Part shown: positions 1 to 6,760 of the stretch, piece after piece
Layout: the number at the start of each line of letters is the position of its first letter
Numbering within the stretch: position 1 is the stretch's first letter
Source: Acidobacteriota bacterium
GTDB lineage: Bacteria; Acidobacteriota; Blastocatellia; Pyrinomonadales; Pyrinomonadaceae
Direction of reading: 5' to 3'
DNA: 11,988 nt
Assembly: GCA_963169175.1 (NCBI GenBank)
Contig: CAUJFK010000273.1
Span: 1-11,988 of the forward strand
Made by a program: the position numbers and the translations under genes
The notes under the pieces: model-generated
Database searches by the model: none
Told to the model about the DNA's origin: nothing
Seen by the model: only the letters and a program-made list of their open reading frames with translations

Positions 1-336
1 AAGTAGATTATTCCCGCTGTTCCATGCCGAAAACCCAACGATCATCACCAACCCCAGCATGATCGCTCCGCCGACAGTGAACTCGAACGGTAAGTTCAAT
101 TGCGAAGCCTCCTTACTTGCGTTGCGAGCGAGCGGCGGCACCACAAAGATCAGGATCAGCAGAACGAATATAAGCGAAACCCCAGCTAAAATTCCCGCAA
201 GCCGTGTGTTCCCCGTCAAATGGGCCGAATACGTCAAAGCCGACAGCCCAATGCCGCCGAATACGACAAGTAGCCCAAGAACCGCGTTGCGAATATCCCG
301 CAGGCTGAAGAGTTGTGTAAAATTTCGGAAATTCAT
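1..336 (-). CDS. DUF58-like membrane protein, N-terminal part (runs off left edge)
   Basis: I translated the reverse strand from an ATG at 336-334. It stays open for 112 codons to the window edge, so the C-terminus is missing. The visible part begins MNFRNFTQLFSLRDIRNA and has three hydrophobic stretches (about residues 18-36, 49-67 and 87-105). The last ends in FSAWNSGNNLL, which matches the second membrane segment and 'N(S/T)GNNLL' turn I know from the N-terminus of DUF58 proteins. Those proteins usually sit beside MoxR AAA+ ATPases and carry a von-Willebrand-like domain further on; neither can be seen here. Three hydrophobic segments rather than the usual two is slightly odd. No good Shine-Dalgarno precedes the ATG, and an in-frame TTG lies further upstream. 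The membrane-protein call is secure; the family is a recollection from one motif. Confidence 0.6.
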   Translation of the reverse strand, partial: MNFRNFTQLFSLRDIRNAVLGLLVVFGGIGLSALTYSAHLTGNTRLAGILAGVSLIFVLLILIFVVPPLARNASKEASQLNLPFEFTVGGAIMLGLVMIVGFSAWNSGNNLL

Positions 337-411
337 TGGTGCTTCAGGTCGCGGCGGTGGAACAAAGGACGCGCCGCAGCGCAAGCCGGCAAAATACGTT
401 TCAACTTAATA

Positions 412-440
412 TTATGATGTTTCGTCAAGTCGGGTATAAT
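412..440 (+). promoter_or_regulatory. Candidate promoter of the TetR-type gene
   Basis: A perfect TATAAT lies at 435-440, 41 bases before the tetR-like ATG. The best -35 at 17 bp spacing is TTATGA (412-417), only a 3/6 match. A weak -35 fits a regulated promoter. I found no clear palindromic operator around it, so autoregulation cannot be read from the sequence. Confidence 0.5.
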
Positions 441-481
441 GCCCCAGACACAACCTTGTTATCCTGACCACACAACACGTT

Positions 482-1087
482 ATGAGAGATCCCGCACGGA
501 AGAAAACGAATCGGGACGCGATCCTGGATGCGACCGATCAATTGCTGGCCCAGTCCGGTTACAAGAAAATGACCATCGAAGACCTTGCGCTGGAAGTGGG
601 GATCGGCAAGGGCAGTGTTTATCTGCATTTCCAGAGCAAGGAAGATATTGCGCTTTCGCATATCGATCGGATTATCGCCAAACTGATCTTGAATCTCTGG
701 GAGATCGTCCGGGGTGAGGGTTCGCCGGAACAGCGCCTCCGCGCAATGCTGCTGGAACGTGTTTTGTACCGATACGACCGCGTCCAGCATTATTCACAAA
801 GCCTGGATGAGATGCTCGGCCAGCTTCGTCCACGATTGCTTGAACGGCGAAAGAGATACTTTGAAAATGAGGCAAAGGTCTTTGCTGAGGTCCTCAGCGA
901 AGGCAATGCGGACGGCAGCCTGAATGCAAAGGACCCGATGGAAACCGCCCTGTCCCTGCTCGACGCCACGAATGCATTTCTTCCTTACAGTCTGAGCGCG
1001 ACGGAACTAGGCGGACGCGACGACGTCGAGAGAAAGACCAAACTCATTGCTGATCTTTTGCTGAAAGGCCTGTGTAACCGGAACTGA
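482..1087 (+). CDS. TetR/AcrR-family transcriptional regulator
   Basis: This 201-residue protein has the normal length of a TetR-family repressor. The N-terminal three-helix DNA-binding domain spans about residues 10-58. The recognition part reads MTIEDLALEVGIGKGSVYLHF, the classic TetR signature with the Gly-x-Gly-Ser-Val-Tyr turn and aromatic-His-Phe end. The helical remainder (about 60-200) would hold the effector pocket and dimer face and shows no recognisable ligand class. The protein should bind DNA as a dimer in the cytoplasm and release it on ligand binding. The start is the ATG at 482, just before MRDPARKKTNRDAIL; an earlier ATG at 439 is in another frame. No Shine-Dalgarno is visible. 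It is divergent from the DUF58-like gene across about 145 bp and convergent with the next gene, so the DUF58-like operon or its own gene are the nearest possible targets. That is inference from position only. Confidence 0.9.
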   Translation: MRDPARKKTNRDAILDATDQLLAQSGYKKMTIEDLALEVGIGKGSVYLHFQSKEDIALSHIDRIIAKLILNLWEIVRGEGSPEQRLRAMLLERVLYRYDRVQHYSQSLDEMLGQLRPRLLERRKRYFENEAKVFAEVLSEGNADGSLNAKDPMETALSLLDATNAFLPYSLSATELGGRDDVERKTKLIADLLLKGLCNRN

Positions 1088-1136
1088 TCTGGTCGGAGAG
1101 CGGACGTTGGATTCGGACTCCCCGCCCAGCCTCGCA

Positions 1137-1595
1137 TCACCGTTTCCAATAATTCCTGATCTTCAGGTCAAGCATCGGAAAGGCGCAGTATTCAACGTGT
1201 CGGCCTGATTCGCGCAGCTTCTGGACCATTGGGATGGCAGCGTCGGCATTTCGTGTATGGACAATTATTGTTGCGGCTCGCTGCAATTCAGGTTTCTGAT
1301 TCAGCCACTCAGCGACGGCATAGCCGGTGTTTGAAAAATCATCATGGTCGTTGGATTCGTAATGATGAGGCAACAGGTCATGGTCCAGAAAAATAGCGTC
1401 GAATTTGCCATCTGCCAGTAATTCCTTGGCTTCCTCGACCGTTTCGGCGATCACAAGGTCGTCTCCGTTGAACCGCTTCTCGAACCACGCATGGCGCCGA
1501 TAGTCATCGTCAAGCAGGAAAACCGAGATCGGCGTCCTTTCAGCCGACACATCGGCAAGCCCCAATCTTATCAACAGACTACGAAACACACCCAT
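1137..1595 (-). CDS. Stand-alone receiver-like protein (cyclic-phosphate processing receiver type)
   Basis: This is a 152-residue soluble protein. After about 20 residues it has a receiver-like core: strand SVFLLDDDYRRHAWF (acidic D29-D31 plus R33/R34), helix VEEAKELL, strand and motif FDAIFLDHDL (D71, H72, D73), then NTGYAVAEWL and TIIVHTRN (H113, N116). The DDxxxR, LDHDL, tGy and HxxN pattern is what I know from the 'cyclic-phosphate processing receiver' family, a CheY-like fold with added His residues that was predicted from genome context to act in RNA-end or nucleotide metabolism. It differs from a true response regulator by LDHDL in place of the usual phospho-acceptor motif, and it has no output domain or neighbouring histidine kinase. 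It stands alone here, convergent with tetR and divergent from the dnaC-like gene. The fold assignment is fairly sure; the activity is unknown. Confidence 0.7.
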   Translation of the reverse strand: MGVFRSLLIRLGLADVSAERTPISVFLLDDDYRRHAWFEKRFNGDDLVIAETVEEAKELLADGKFDAIFLDHDLLPHHYESNDHDDFSNTGYAVAEWLNQKPELQRAATIIVHTRNADAAIPMVQKLRESGRHVEYCAFPMLDLKIRNYWKR

Positions 1596-1617
1596 AGAAA
1601 CTACTCACGGAAGTTCG

Positions 1618-1623
1618 ACTATA
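1618..1623 (-). promoter_or_regulatory. Possible -10 element of the receiver-like gene
   Basis: Read on the reverse strand, TATAGT lies 23 bases before the ATG at 1595, a 5/6 match to the sigma-70 -10 box. No acceptable -35 is present at 16-18 bp, so this is only a candidate. Confidence 0.3.
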
Positions 1624-1687
1624 GCACACTGTTATTCGGCGAAGATAACCAAAGGCTCCGCCATTTCTACAGCAGCCGATACCACAT

Positions 1688-1721
1688 TTGCCTGAATTGA
1701 ACGGGGTGATATAATCCCGTT
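1688..1721 (+). promoter_or_regulatory. Promoter of the dnaC-like gene with an inverted repeat over the -10
   Basis: TTGCCT (1688-1693, 4/6) and a perfect TATAAT (1710-1715) are separated by 16 bp. The -10 lies inside a short dyad: AACGGG (1700-1705) and CCCGTT (1716-1721) with a 10-base centre. A repressor bound there would cover the -10, but a six-base dyad can also arise by chance. A Shine-Dalgarno GGAAG (1746-1750) follows, 9 bases before the ATG at 1760. Confidence 0.5.
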
Positions 1722-1759
1722 TCAAAGCCGCACGAACAACCTGACGGAAGAATTTCGCG

Positions 1760-2554
1760 ATGCCGAAAGAAAAACTTATAAAGCACAACCTGCGGGCCGT
1801 CCCGACGGAGGCTGATCAGCCCGACGGCCGGATCGTGCTCGATCAACCGGGATCCGATGTCTGCACCAAATGTTATGGTTCGGGTATGGAAGTGGTCGCC
1901 GGCAAAGGTGCCCGGATCTGTGAGTGCCGGCAGCGTGACGCCCACTCGATCAGGCTGGCAAAGGCCCGTATTCCAAAACGGTATGAGAAGTGCCATTTCA
2001 ATTCTTACCAAAACACGTCCAACGAATCGCAAAAGGTGGCGCTGAAGTTGTGTATTGAGTTTGCCAACAAATATCCGGCTGTTGACCACGGTATCCTGCT
2101 CACCGGGCCTGTCGGCGTCGGCAAGACGCATCTTACGGTTTCAATAATAAAATCCTTGACGGAACGAGGCTTTCCTTGCCTTTTCTACGAATTCGGCTCA
2201 CTTCTGAAAGAGATCCAGGATTCATACAATCCGAATACACGAACTTCTGAATCCGGCATTCTTTCACCGGTCCTGAACGCTGATGTGCTTGTCCTCGACG
2301 AACTCGGCTCGGCAAAACCGACCGACTGGGTTCGGGACACGATGTATCACGTCATCAACAGCCGATATAACGATCGAAAGTTCACTATCTTTACTACTAA
2401 TTATCCTGACGAACGGCCGGCGGAAGGACGTGAGACGCTGGAGGACCGCATCGGTGTTCGCGCCCGTTCGCGAATGTTCGAAATGTGCCGGACAATTCGT
2501 CTTGATGGCGACGACTACCGGCGAAATTTCGACGGGCCGAGACTGCGCCGCTGA
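1760..2554 (+). CDS. DnaC/DnaI-like AAA+ ATPase (replicative helicase loader or IstB-like)
   Basis: This 264-residue protein has a Cys cluster near the N-terminus (C35, C38, C54, C56, in CTKC...CEC), probably a zinc knuckle. The AAA+ core of the DnaC/IstB family follows: Walker A GPVGVGKT (116-123), Walker B VLVLDE (176-181), sensor-1 FTTN (N214), and the arginine-rich DRIGVRARSRMFEM segment expected to hold the arginine finger. Family members bind ATP and load the DnaB helicase onto single-stranded DNA (DnaC, DnaI) or assist IS21-type transposases (IstB). No transposase, terminal repeat or other mobile-element trace is nearby, and the Cys-cluster form is typical of chromosomal loaders, so I prefer helicase loader. 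The start is supported by the GGAAG site 9 bases upstream. It appears to be monocistronic, since a separate promoter precedes the next gene. Confidence 0.82.
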   Translation: MPKEKLIKHNLRAVPTEADQPDGRIVLDQPGSDVCTKCYGSGMEVVAGKGARICECRQRDAHSIRLAKARIPKRYEKCHFNSYQNTSNESQKVALKLCIEFANKYPAVDHGILLTGPVGVGKTHLTVSIIKSLTERGFPCLFYEFGSLLKEIQDSYNPNTRTSESGILSPVLNADVLVLDELGSAKPTDWVRDTMYHVINSRYNDRKFTIFTTNYPDERPAEGRETLEDRIGVRARSRMFEMCRTIRLDGDDYRRNFDGPRLRR

Positions 2555-2592
2555 ATCACGCCCAATAGCCATCAAAATTTACACAACTTTAC

Positions 2593-2620
2593 TTCTCAGA
2601 GCGGTTAGGTGTGCTATACT
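2593..2620 (+). promoter_or_regulatory. Candidate promoter of the secreted helical protein gene
   Basis: TATACT (2615-2620, 5/6) has TTCTCA (2593-2598, 4/6) 16 bp upstream. The inferred transcript starts near 2627, about 47 bases before the chosen ATG at 2674. That also argues against translation starting at the upstream in-frame GTG at 2611, which lies within the promoter. Confidence 0.5.
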
Positions 2621-2673
2621 CGCGGGCAAATCACAGCTTCAACAGGGCTGAGATCCAAACTGAGGTAAAGCAT

Positions 2674-4512
2674 ATGCGTTTCTGGAAGCCGATCGTCTTG
2701 ATCTTGACGTTTCTTGCCCTCACGTCCGTGTGTCTTTCGCAGACACAGGCCGCTGCCGATCCCGAAAAGGAGCAAGCCCAAAAGGAACTTAACGAGCGGA
2801 TCGTTCAGTCACTCGACCAGATCATCAGTGATGCCTCGCTGCTTCAACTTCCCCAAAATCGGGCTCTTGTCTATGCAATGGCTGGGGATATTTATTGGAA
2901 ATTTGATGAGAAAAGGTCGCGAGACCTCTTCCGTTCGGCGGCAGGCGAGATACTCGCCTATAACGCCGACGCCGAGCGTGAAAAGCGCGAGAACACGGAT
3001 CCGTACGCGCGGATTCTTGATGCTCCCGACCTGCGGATGATCACGCTCCCGCTCGTAGCCAAACGCGATGCGGAACTGGCCCTCCAGATGCTCGTGCAGA
3101 CACGCCCGGCCGCCGTTACTGAAGCGATGCTGAAAGCAAACGCCCCCGATGCCCCGGCCGGAAATATGATCAGTTATAATCCCGAAGATCAGATGGTGCG
3201 GGCCGAACTCGAGATGGAACAGCGTTTCGTCCTTCTCGCCGCTGATGCAAACCCGGACCGCGCCATCGCTTTGATCAAGGATAGCCTTGCAAGAGGTATT
3301 TCAAACAATTTACTTCAATTGCTGCAGAAACTTCACACAAAGGATGAAAAAAAGGCGGCCGAACTGGGCGGCGATGTGATACGCCGATTCCTTGACACTG
3401 ATCTTGCGCGCAAAAATGACCAGTTGAGCATCGTGATCAATTATCTCGCATTCATGACCCGGGCAGACGCCAGATCGGCCGAATCGGACCCGAAAAAGAA
3501 GGCTTTCCGCTTCACCGACGCCCAGGCAAAGGACCTTGCCAACAAGATCGTGGACACATTCATGCAGCCGGGCAATTCAGTTTCAGTTTCAAGCTATATA
3601 TCGCGTGCGATCCCGTATCTTGAAAAGATCGTACCGGAAAAGGTTTCCACGCTCAGGCAAAAACAGGCAAGCAACCAAAGAAATACCCCCAGCGAACTTC
3701 GTAATGTACAGCGAATGGAACGGCTTTACGACCCCAAAACTACACCTGAGCAGATCCTGGCCGAGATCGCGAAACTTCCAAATTCACCTGAAAGGATCAA
3801 TGCATATCAGGCCCTGACCACGAAGATATCGCAGATCGCCGATGACGCCCGGGCAAAACGGCTTATCGACCAGATCGCAGACGATGGTGCACGTACGCGT
3901 GCTCAGGAACAGTTTGATACGGCCCGCATCAACCGGACCGCCGCGGCGGGAAAACTCGAAGATGCCCGGAAAATGATCGGTACACTTACTAATAAGCTAA
4001 CGCAAATACAAAAGCTCGTTTCGCTTGCCCAGCAGTACTTTCAGAAAGGTACTGAAAAGGATATTGAGGCCGCGAACGATCTTATGAAAAATGCGAGATC
4101 GTTGATCAATGAAACACCGGAGGACGAAGATGATCTCGCGGGCCTGATGGAGGTCATTCGCGGCTACGCAACGATCGAACCTGACTTGGCGTTCCGCCTT
4201 TTCGAACCGATCGTGGACCAGATGAACGAGATCATCTACGCTTCCGCCGTACTAAGCAGGTACAACAAGCGAAATCGATCGTTCAAACGAGGCGAGTTGA
4301 TATTGCGACCAGAACGCGGAAACCCGGAAATACTTCTTTTCAGGTATCTTGACCAGATCCAGCTTCTCGGCAAGGCCGACCTTGCCCGAGCCAGTTCGCT
4401 TGCAGACCGGTTTCAACGGCCTGACGCTCGAATTCTCGTAAAGCTTCAAGCTATCAACGGGGCCATTCGTGAAGATAAGAAGCCGGTGGGACAGGGCCCG
4501 GTCCAAAGATAA
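2674..4512 (+). CDS. Secreted helical-repeat protein of unknown function
   Basis: This is a 612-residue protein. I chose ATG 2674 because TGAGGT (2661-2666) lies 7 bases upstream and the product then begins with a signal peptide: MRFWK, a hydrophobic core at about residues 6-22, and probable cleavage before or within QTQAAAD. C20 lies near the end of the core but the context TSVC is a poor lipobox, so I favour ordinary export over a lipoprotein. The rest is nearly all charged, Ala/Leu-rich helix, with segments such as ALVYAMAGDIYWKFDEKRS and EQFDTARINRTAAAGKLEDA that look like degenerate TPR or other helical-hairpin repeats. I recognise no enzymatic motif and no membrane segment after the signal. 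It ends in a Gly/Pro/Gln tail. It appears monocistronic, with a 235-base gap before the next gene. A scaffold or adaptor role in the periplasm is a guess. Confidence 0.8.
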   Translation: MRFWKPIVLILTFLALTSVCLSQTQAAADPEKEQAQKELNERIVQSLDQIISDASLLQLPQNRALVYAMAGDIYWKFDEKRSRDLFRSAAGEILAYNADAEREKRENTDPYARILDAPDLRMITLPLVAKRDAELALQMLVQTRPAAVTEAMLKANAPDAPAGNMISYNPEDQMVRAELEMEQRFVLLAADANPDRAIALIKDSLARGISNNLLQLLQKLHTKDEKKAAELGGDVIRRFLDTDLARKNDQLSIVINYLAFMTRADARSAESDPKKKAFRFTDAQAKDLANKIVDTFMQPGNSVSVSSYISRAIPYLEKIVPEKVSTLRQKQASNQRNTPSELRNVQRMERLYDPKTTPEQILAEIAKLPNSPERINAYQALTTKISQIADDARAKRLIDQIADDGARTRAQEQFDTARINRTAAAGKLEDARKMIGTLTNKLTQIQKLVSLAQQYFQKGTEKDIEAANDLMKNARSLINETPEDEDDLAGLMEVIRGYATIEPDLAFRLFEPIVDQMNEIIYASAVLSRYNKRNRSFKRGELILRPERGNPEILLFRYLDQIQLLGKADLARASSLADRFQRPDARILVKLQAINGAIREDKKPVGQGPVQR

Positions 4513-4639
4513 TCGACTCTTCGTCAGCTTCCGCCGTATAGGCCGAAGGCGTTATTCGAATCCGTGATCGAGCTCTCCGTCTTGTGGATCCTGACGTCTG
4601 AGTTGCGTCAAAATATCTCCCATTTTTACGCTATTTAAT

Positions 4640-4662
4640 TTTGTTGTGCAATGCATAACAAA
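4640..4662. promoter_or_regulatory. 23-bp near-perfect palindrome, probable operator
   Basis: TTTGTTGTGCA (4640-4650), a central A (4651) and TGCATAACAAA (4652-4662) form 11-bp arms with one mismatch. The dyad lies just upstream of the promoter for the pseudokinase gene (-10 at 4690-4695) and ends 27 bases before that -10. The size, AT-rich ends and exact centre fit a site for a dimeric regulator. No T-run follows, so it is not a terminator. The binding protein cannot be named. Confidence 0.5.
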
Positions 4663-4666
4663 GTTC

Positions 4667-4695
4667 TTCCCTTTTCTGTCAGGAAAGGCTATAAT
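4667..4695 (+). promoter_or_regulatory. Candidate promoter of the pseudokinase operon
   Basis: A perfect TATAAT lies at 4690-4695, with only a weak -35 (TTCCCT, 4667-4672, 3/6) at 17 bp. The nearby palindrome at 4640-4662 could be an activator site that makes up for the poor -35. The inferred start near 4702 leaves a leader of about 46 bases. Confidence 0.5.
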
Positions 4696-4747
4696 CTTGT
4701 TGGCAGTTCGCTCGCCTGTTTACCTTTTACACCCCGATCTTCTAAAT

Positions 4748-6742
4748 ATGCCCGCTACTATCCCGCTTCTACAGGAAGGCCGCTACACTCTGGAACAAGA
4801 ATTCCCGTACGTGGAAGATTGTTTTCTGTTTCAGGCACACGACACGCAGAAAGATGATGCAGTAACGATCGTAGAGGTACCGCTTTCGCACGCAAAAGGC
4901 GGCTCAACCCAAACCGATCAGTTCACGGAACAGGCCGAAAGGCTTGTCCTGTTCCGACACAATTCCGTTGTTTCGGTCCGCAGCTATTTCTCAGAGGGAG
5001 GCCGAAACTATCTGGTTTTGGACCCGATCGACGGAGTCGACCTCAGCACTGTTCTTGGCGATCCGACCAGGACGATCACAATCGCCGACATGGCCGCATG
5101 GGCGGACAATGTACTGGATGCGTTGAACATGATGCATCAGTCCCGTCCGCCGATGGCCTTTAGCAACCTAAGGCCCGAGAACATTTTTCTTCGAGCGGAC
5201 GGCACTGCCGCTCTGCTTCCAGCAGGAATGCTGTACCGAAGCAGCAGCACGCCGGGATCATCGGCCGGTGCTTCCGCGGGCAATTCGCCGATCGCATTCT
5301 CACCGCTTGAACAGATATGGAGCGGCCTGGATGCAGCATCGCAAAAAGTCATCATCAGCAAATATGACGAAGCGTCCGAACGGACCCTGAAGCAAGGCCT
5401 GGATGCACGGAGTGACCTTTTTTCCCTTGGGGCAACGCTCTACAAACTTATGACCGGCAGAACGCCGGCCGACGCCCTCGAACGCTCGATCGAGATGATC
5501 GAAGGCAATCCTGATCCGCTCGTATCGCCGAACAACGTCGATGCAGCAATACCTTTCGAGATCTCCGATGTGATCATGAAGGCCATGGAGATCAGGCGCG
5601 AATACCGCTTTGATTCGGCGGCGATCATGCGGCAGGTCTTAAAAACCGCGCTGGTCCGTGTCAGGGAACGCGAGGCGGAAGAATCTCTTGTAAAGACGGT
5701 CGAGGGACACGATGTAAGCGGCGTTCTGCAAAACGCGCCCGCAAAACCGGCACCGGCGGATGTACAGAGGTCTGAGGTTCATAAGGTTGAACAGTCACGT
5801 GTTGTTCAAAAGCCTATCACTGAGGCCAAACCAGCTGAACCAGCTCAACCGGCCCGAAAGACCGAAACATTTACCCTTGCTGATCTCAACGACGACCTGC
5901 TCGGCCTGTTATCGCCACACCAGCACACATCTGAATCGCCGCAAACAATTATTATCGAGGCGCCGAAAGCAGCAGAACCACCAAAGCTGGAAACGGTACC
6001 AGTTGTTGTAGATCCGGTTGAACCAGTTAGCACGGCAAGCGAGCCTGTCGAACCGGAGCCTGTCGAGCAACTGCCGGTCGAATCAGAGCAGGTTGAGCCT
6101 GTACATCTCGAACCGGAGCCCGTTGAAGATCAGCCCGTCGTGACAGCGGCAACCGAGCAGGAAGTACCCGTGGTTGCCACCCCGGTTGAACCTGTGCTTA
6201 CCGAATCGGCCCCAGAACCCGAGGCGAGCCAGGCGGCGGAGGCCGAAGTCGCGGCGGAACAGACCGAAACTGTGCCTGCCGAAAAGGTTCTGACCGCCGC
6301 AGCCAGCTATTATCATGGCGGCAGTGAAGCCCCGGCGGGACAAAAAGTTTCGGGCGGCATTGGATTGCCGGCCATTGCTGCGGCCGCAGTCGTCCTGGTC
6401 ATCGCCGCGGTAGGAGGTTGGTACTTTTTAGGTTCAGGTCCTGCTCCGGCCTCGGTCGCTGAGCCGCCGGCCGCGACCCAGACCGCTCCGCCGGTCGAAG
6501 CCCCAGCCCAAAATCTTCAGTCCACCGAACCCTCGTCAGCCGAAACTACTCTTCCCCAGCCCGTCTCAGAACAGCCTTCAACCGCTGAGCCGTCGGCGGT
6601 CAAGCCGCTAACTGAAACCGGCGAAGTTCCAAACGCGGCCTCCGTGGTTACGCCGAAAACTAAAAAACCGGCCCCGACACAGGCCAAAACCCCTGCCCCG
6701 AAGAAGGCCGTCACTGTTGACGATCTCATCAACGACAACTAG
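4748..6742 (+). CDS. Membrane-anchored pseudokinase (Ser/Thr-kinase-like, catalytic residues missing)
   Basis: This is a 664-residue protein. I start at ATG 4748 because the promoter -10 lies at 4690-4695 and the product then opens MPATIPLLQEGRYTL, like the start of a bacterial Ser/Thr kinase domain. The kinase-like fold spans about residues 10-295. Its C-lobe is recognisable (FSPLEQ in place of the SPEQ/APE motif, then DARSDLFSLGATLYKLMTGRTP), but the active site is gone: there is no glycine-rich loop, E43 sits where the VAIK lysine should be, the HRDxKxxN loop reads FSNLRPEN (N140 for the catalytic Asp, R142 for Lys), and PAG (158-160) replaces DFG. A Pro/Glu/Val-rich linker follows (about 330-530), then one membrane helix (538-561) and a Pro/Ala/Thr-rich tail of about 100 residues, expected outside the membrane. 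It is likely a binding or scaffold protein rather than an enzyme. It is 18 bases ahead of the TPR-TonB gene and probably co-transcribed. No Shine-Dalgarno is seen. Confidence 0.85.
   Translation: MPATIPLLQEGRYTLEQEFPYVEDCFLFQAHDTQKDDAVTIVEVPLSHAKGGSTQTDQFTEQAERLVLFRHNSVVSVRSYFSEGGRNYLVLDPIDGVDLSTVLGDPTRTITIADMAAWADNVLDALNMMHQSRPPMAFSNLRPENIFLRADGTAALLPAGMLYRSSSTPGSSAGASAGNSPIAFSPLEQIWSGLDAASQKVIISKYDEASERTLKQGLDARSDLFSLGATLYKLMTGRTPADALERSIEMIEGNPDPLVSPNNVDAAIPFEISDVIMKAMEIRREYRFDSAAIMRQVLKTALVRVREREAEESLVKTVEGHDVSGVLQNAPAKPAPADVQRSEVHKVEQSRVVQKPITEAKPAEPAQPARKTETFTLADLNDDLLGLLSPHQHTSESPQTIIIEAPKAAEPPKLETVPVVVDPVEPVSTASEPVEPEPVEQLPVESEQVEPVHLEPEPVEDQPVVTAATEQEVPVVATPVEPVLTESAPEPEASQAAEAEVAAEQTETVPAEKVLTAAASYYHGGSEAPAGQKVSGGIGLPAIAAAAVVLVIAAVGGWYFLGSGPAPASVAEPPAATQTAPPVEAPAQNLQSTEPSSAETTLPQPVSEQPSTAEPSAVKPLTETGEVPNAASVVTPKTKKPAPTQAKTPAPKKAVTVDDLINDN
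6048..6120 (+). repeat. Degenerate Glu-Pro-Val repeats in the pseudokinase linker
   Basis: Within the linker a short unit of the type (E)PVE recurs many times. At DNA level the 13-mer TCGAACCGGAGCC occurs exactly at 6048-6060 and 6108-6120, a 60-base period in frame. This suggests growth of the linker by duplication. Confidence 0.6.
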
Positions 6743-6760
6743 ACCCAACCGAATACCGCT

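Noticed and set aside
59..409. 116-residue open frame on the + strand
   Set aside because: It is the shadow of the DUF58-like reverse-strand gene, which has clear membrane helices and a family motif; the + product is a low-complexity Ser/Pro/Arg mix.
1088..1136. Terminator between the convergent tetR-like and receiver-like genes
   Set aside because: Only a short GGAG/CTCC pairing and no T-run on either strand.
1760..2554. IstB of an IS21-type element
   Set aside because: No IstA-type transposase, inverted ends or target duplication is visible nearby, and the N-terminal Cys cluster fits chromosomal helicase loaders better.
4592..4610. Possible terminator TGACG-N9-CGTCA after the secreted-protein gene
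   Set aside because: Only a 5-bp stem and the T-rich stretch comes about 13 bases later. Too weak to call.
4646..4747. Upstream start at 4646 for the pseudokinase, giving a hydrophobic N-terminus
   Set aside because: It would begin ahead of the -10 at 4690-4695 and inside the palindrome; the kinase-like fold begins normally from ATG 4748.
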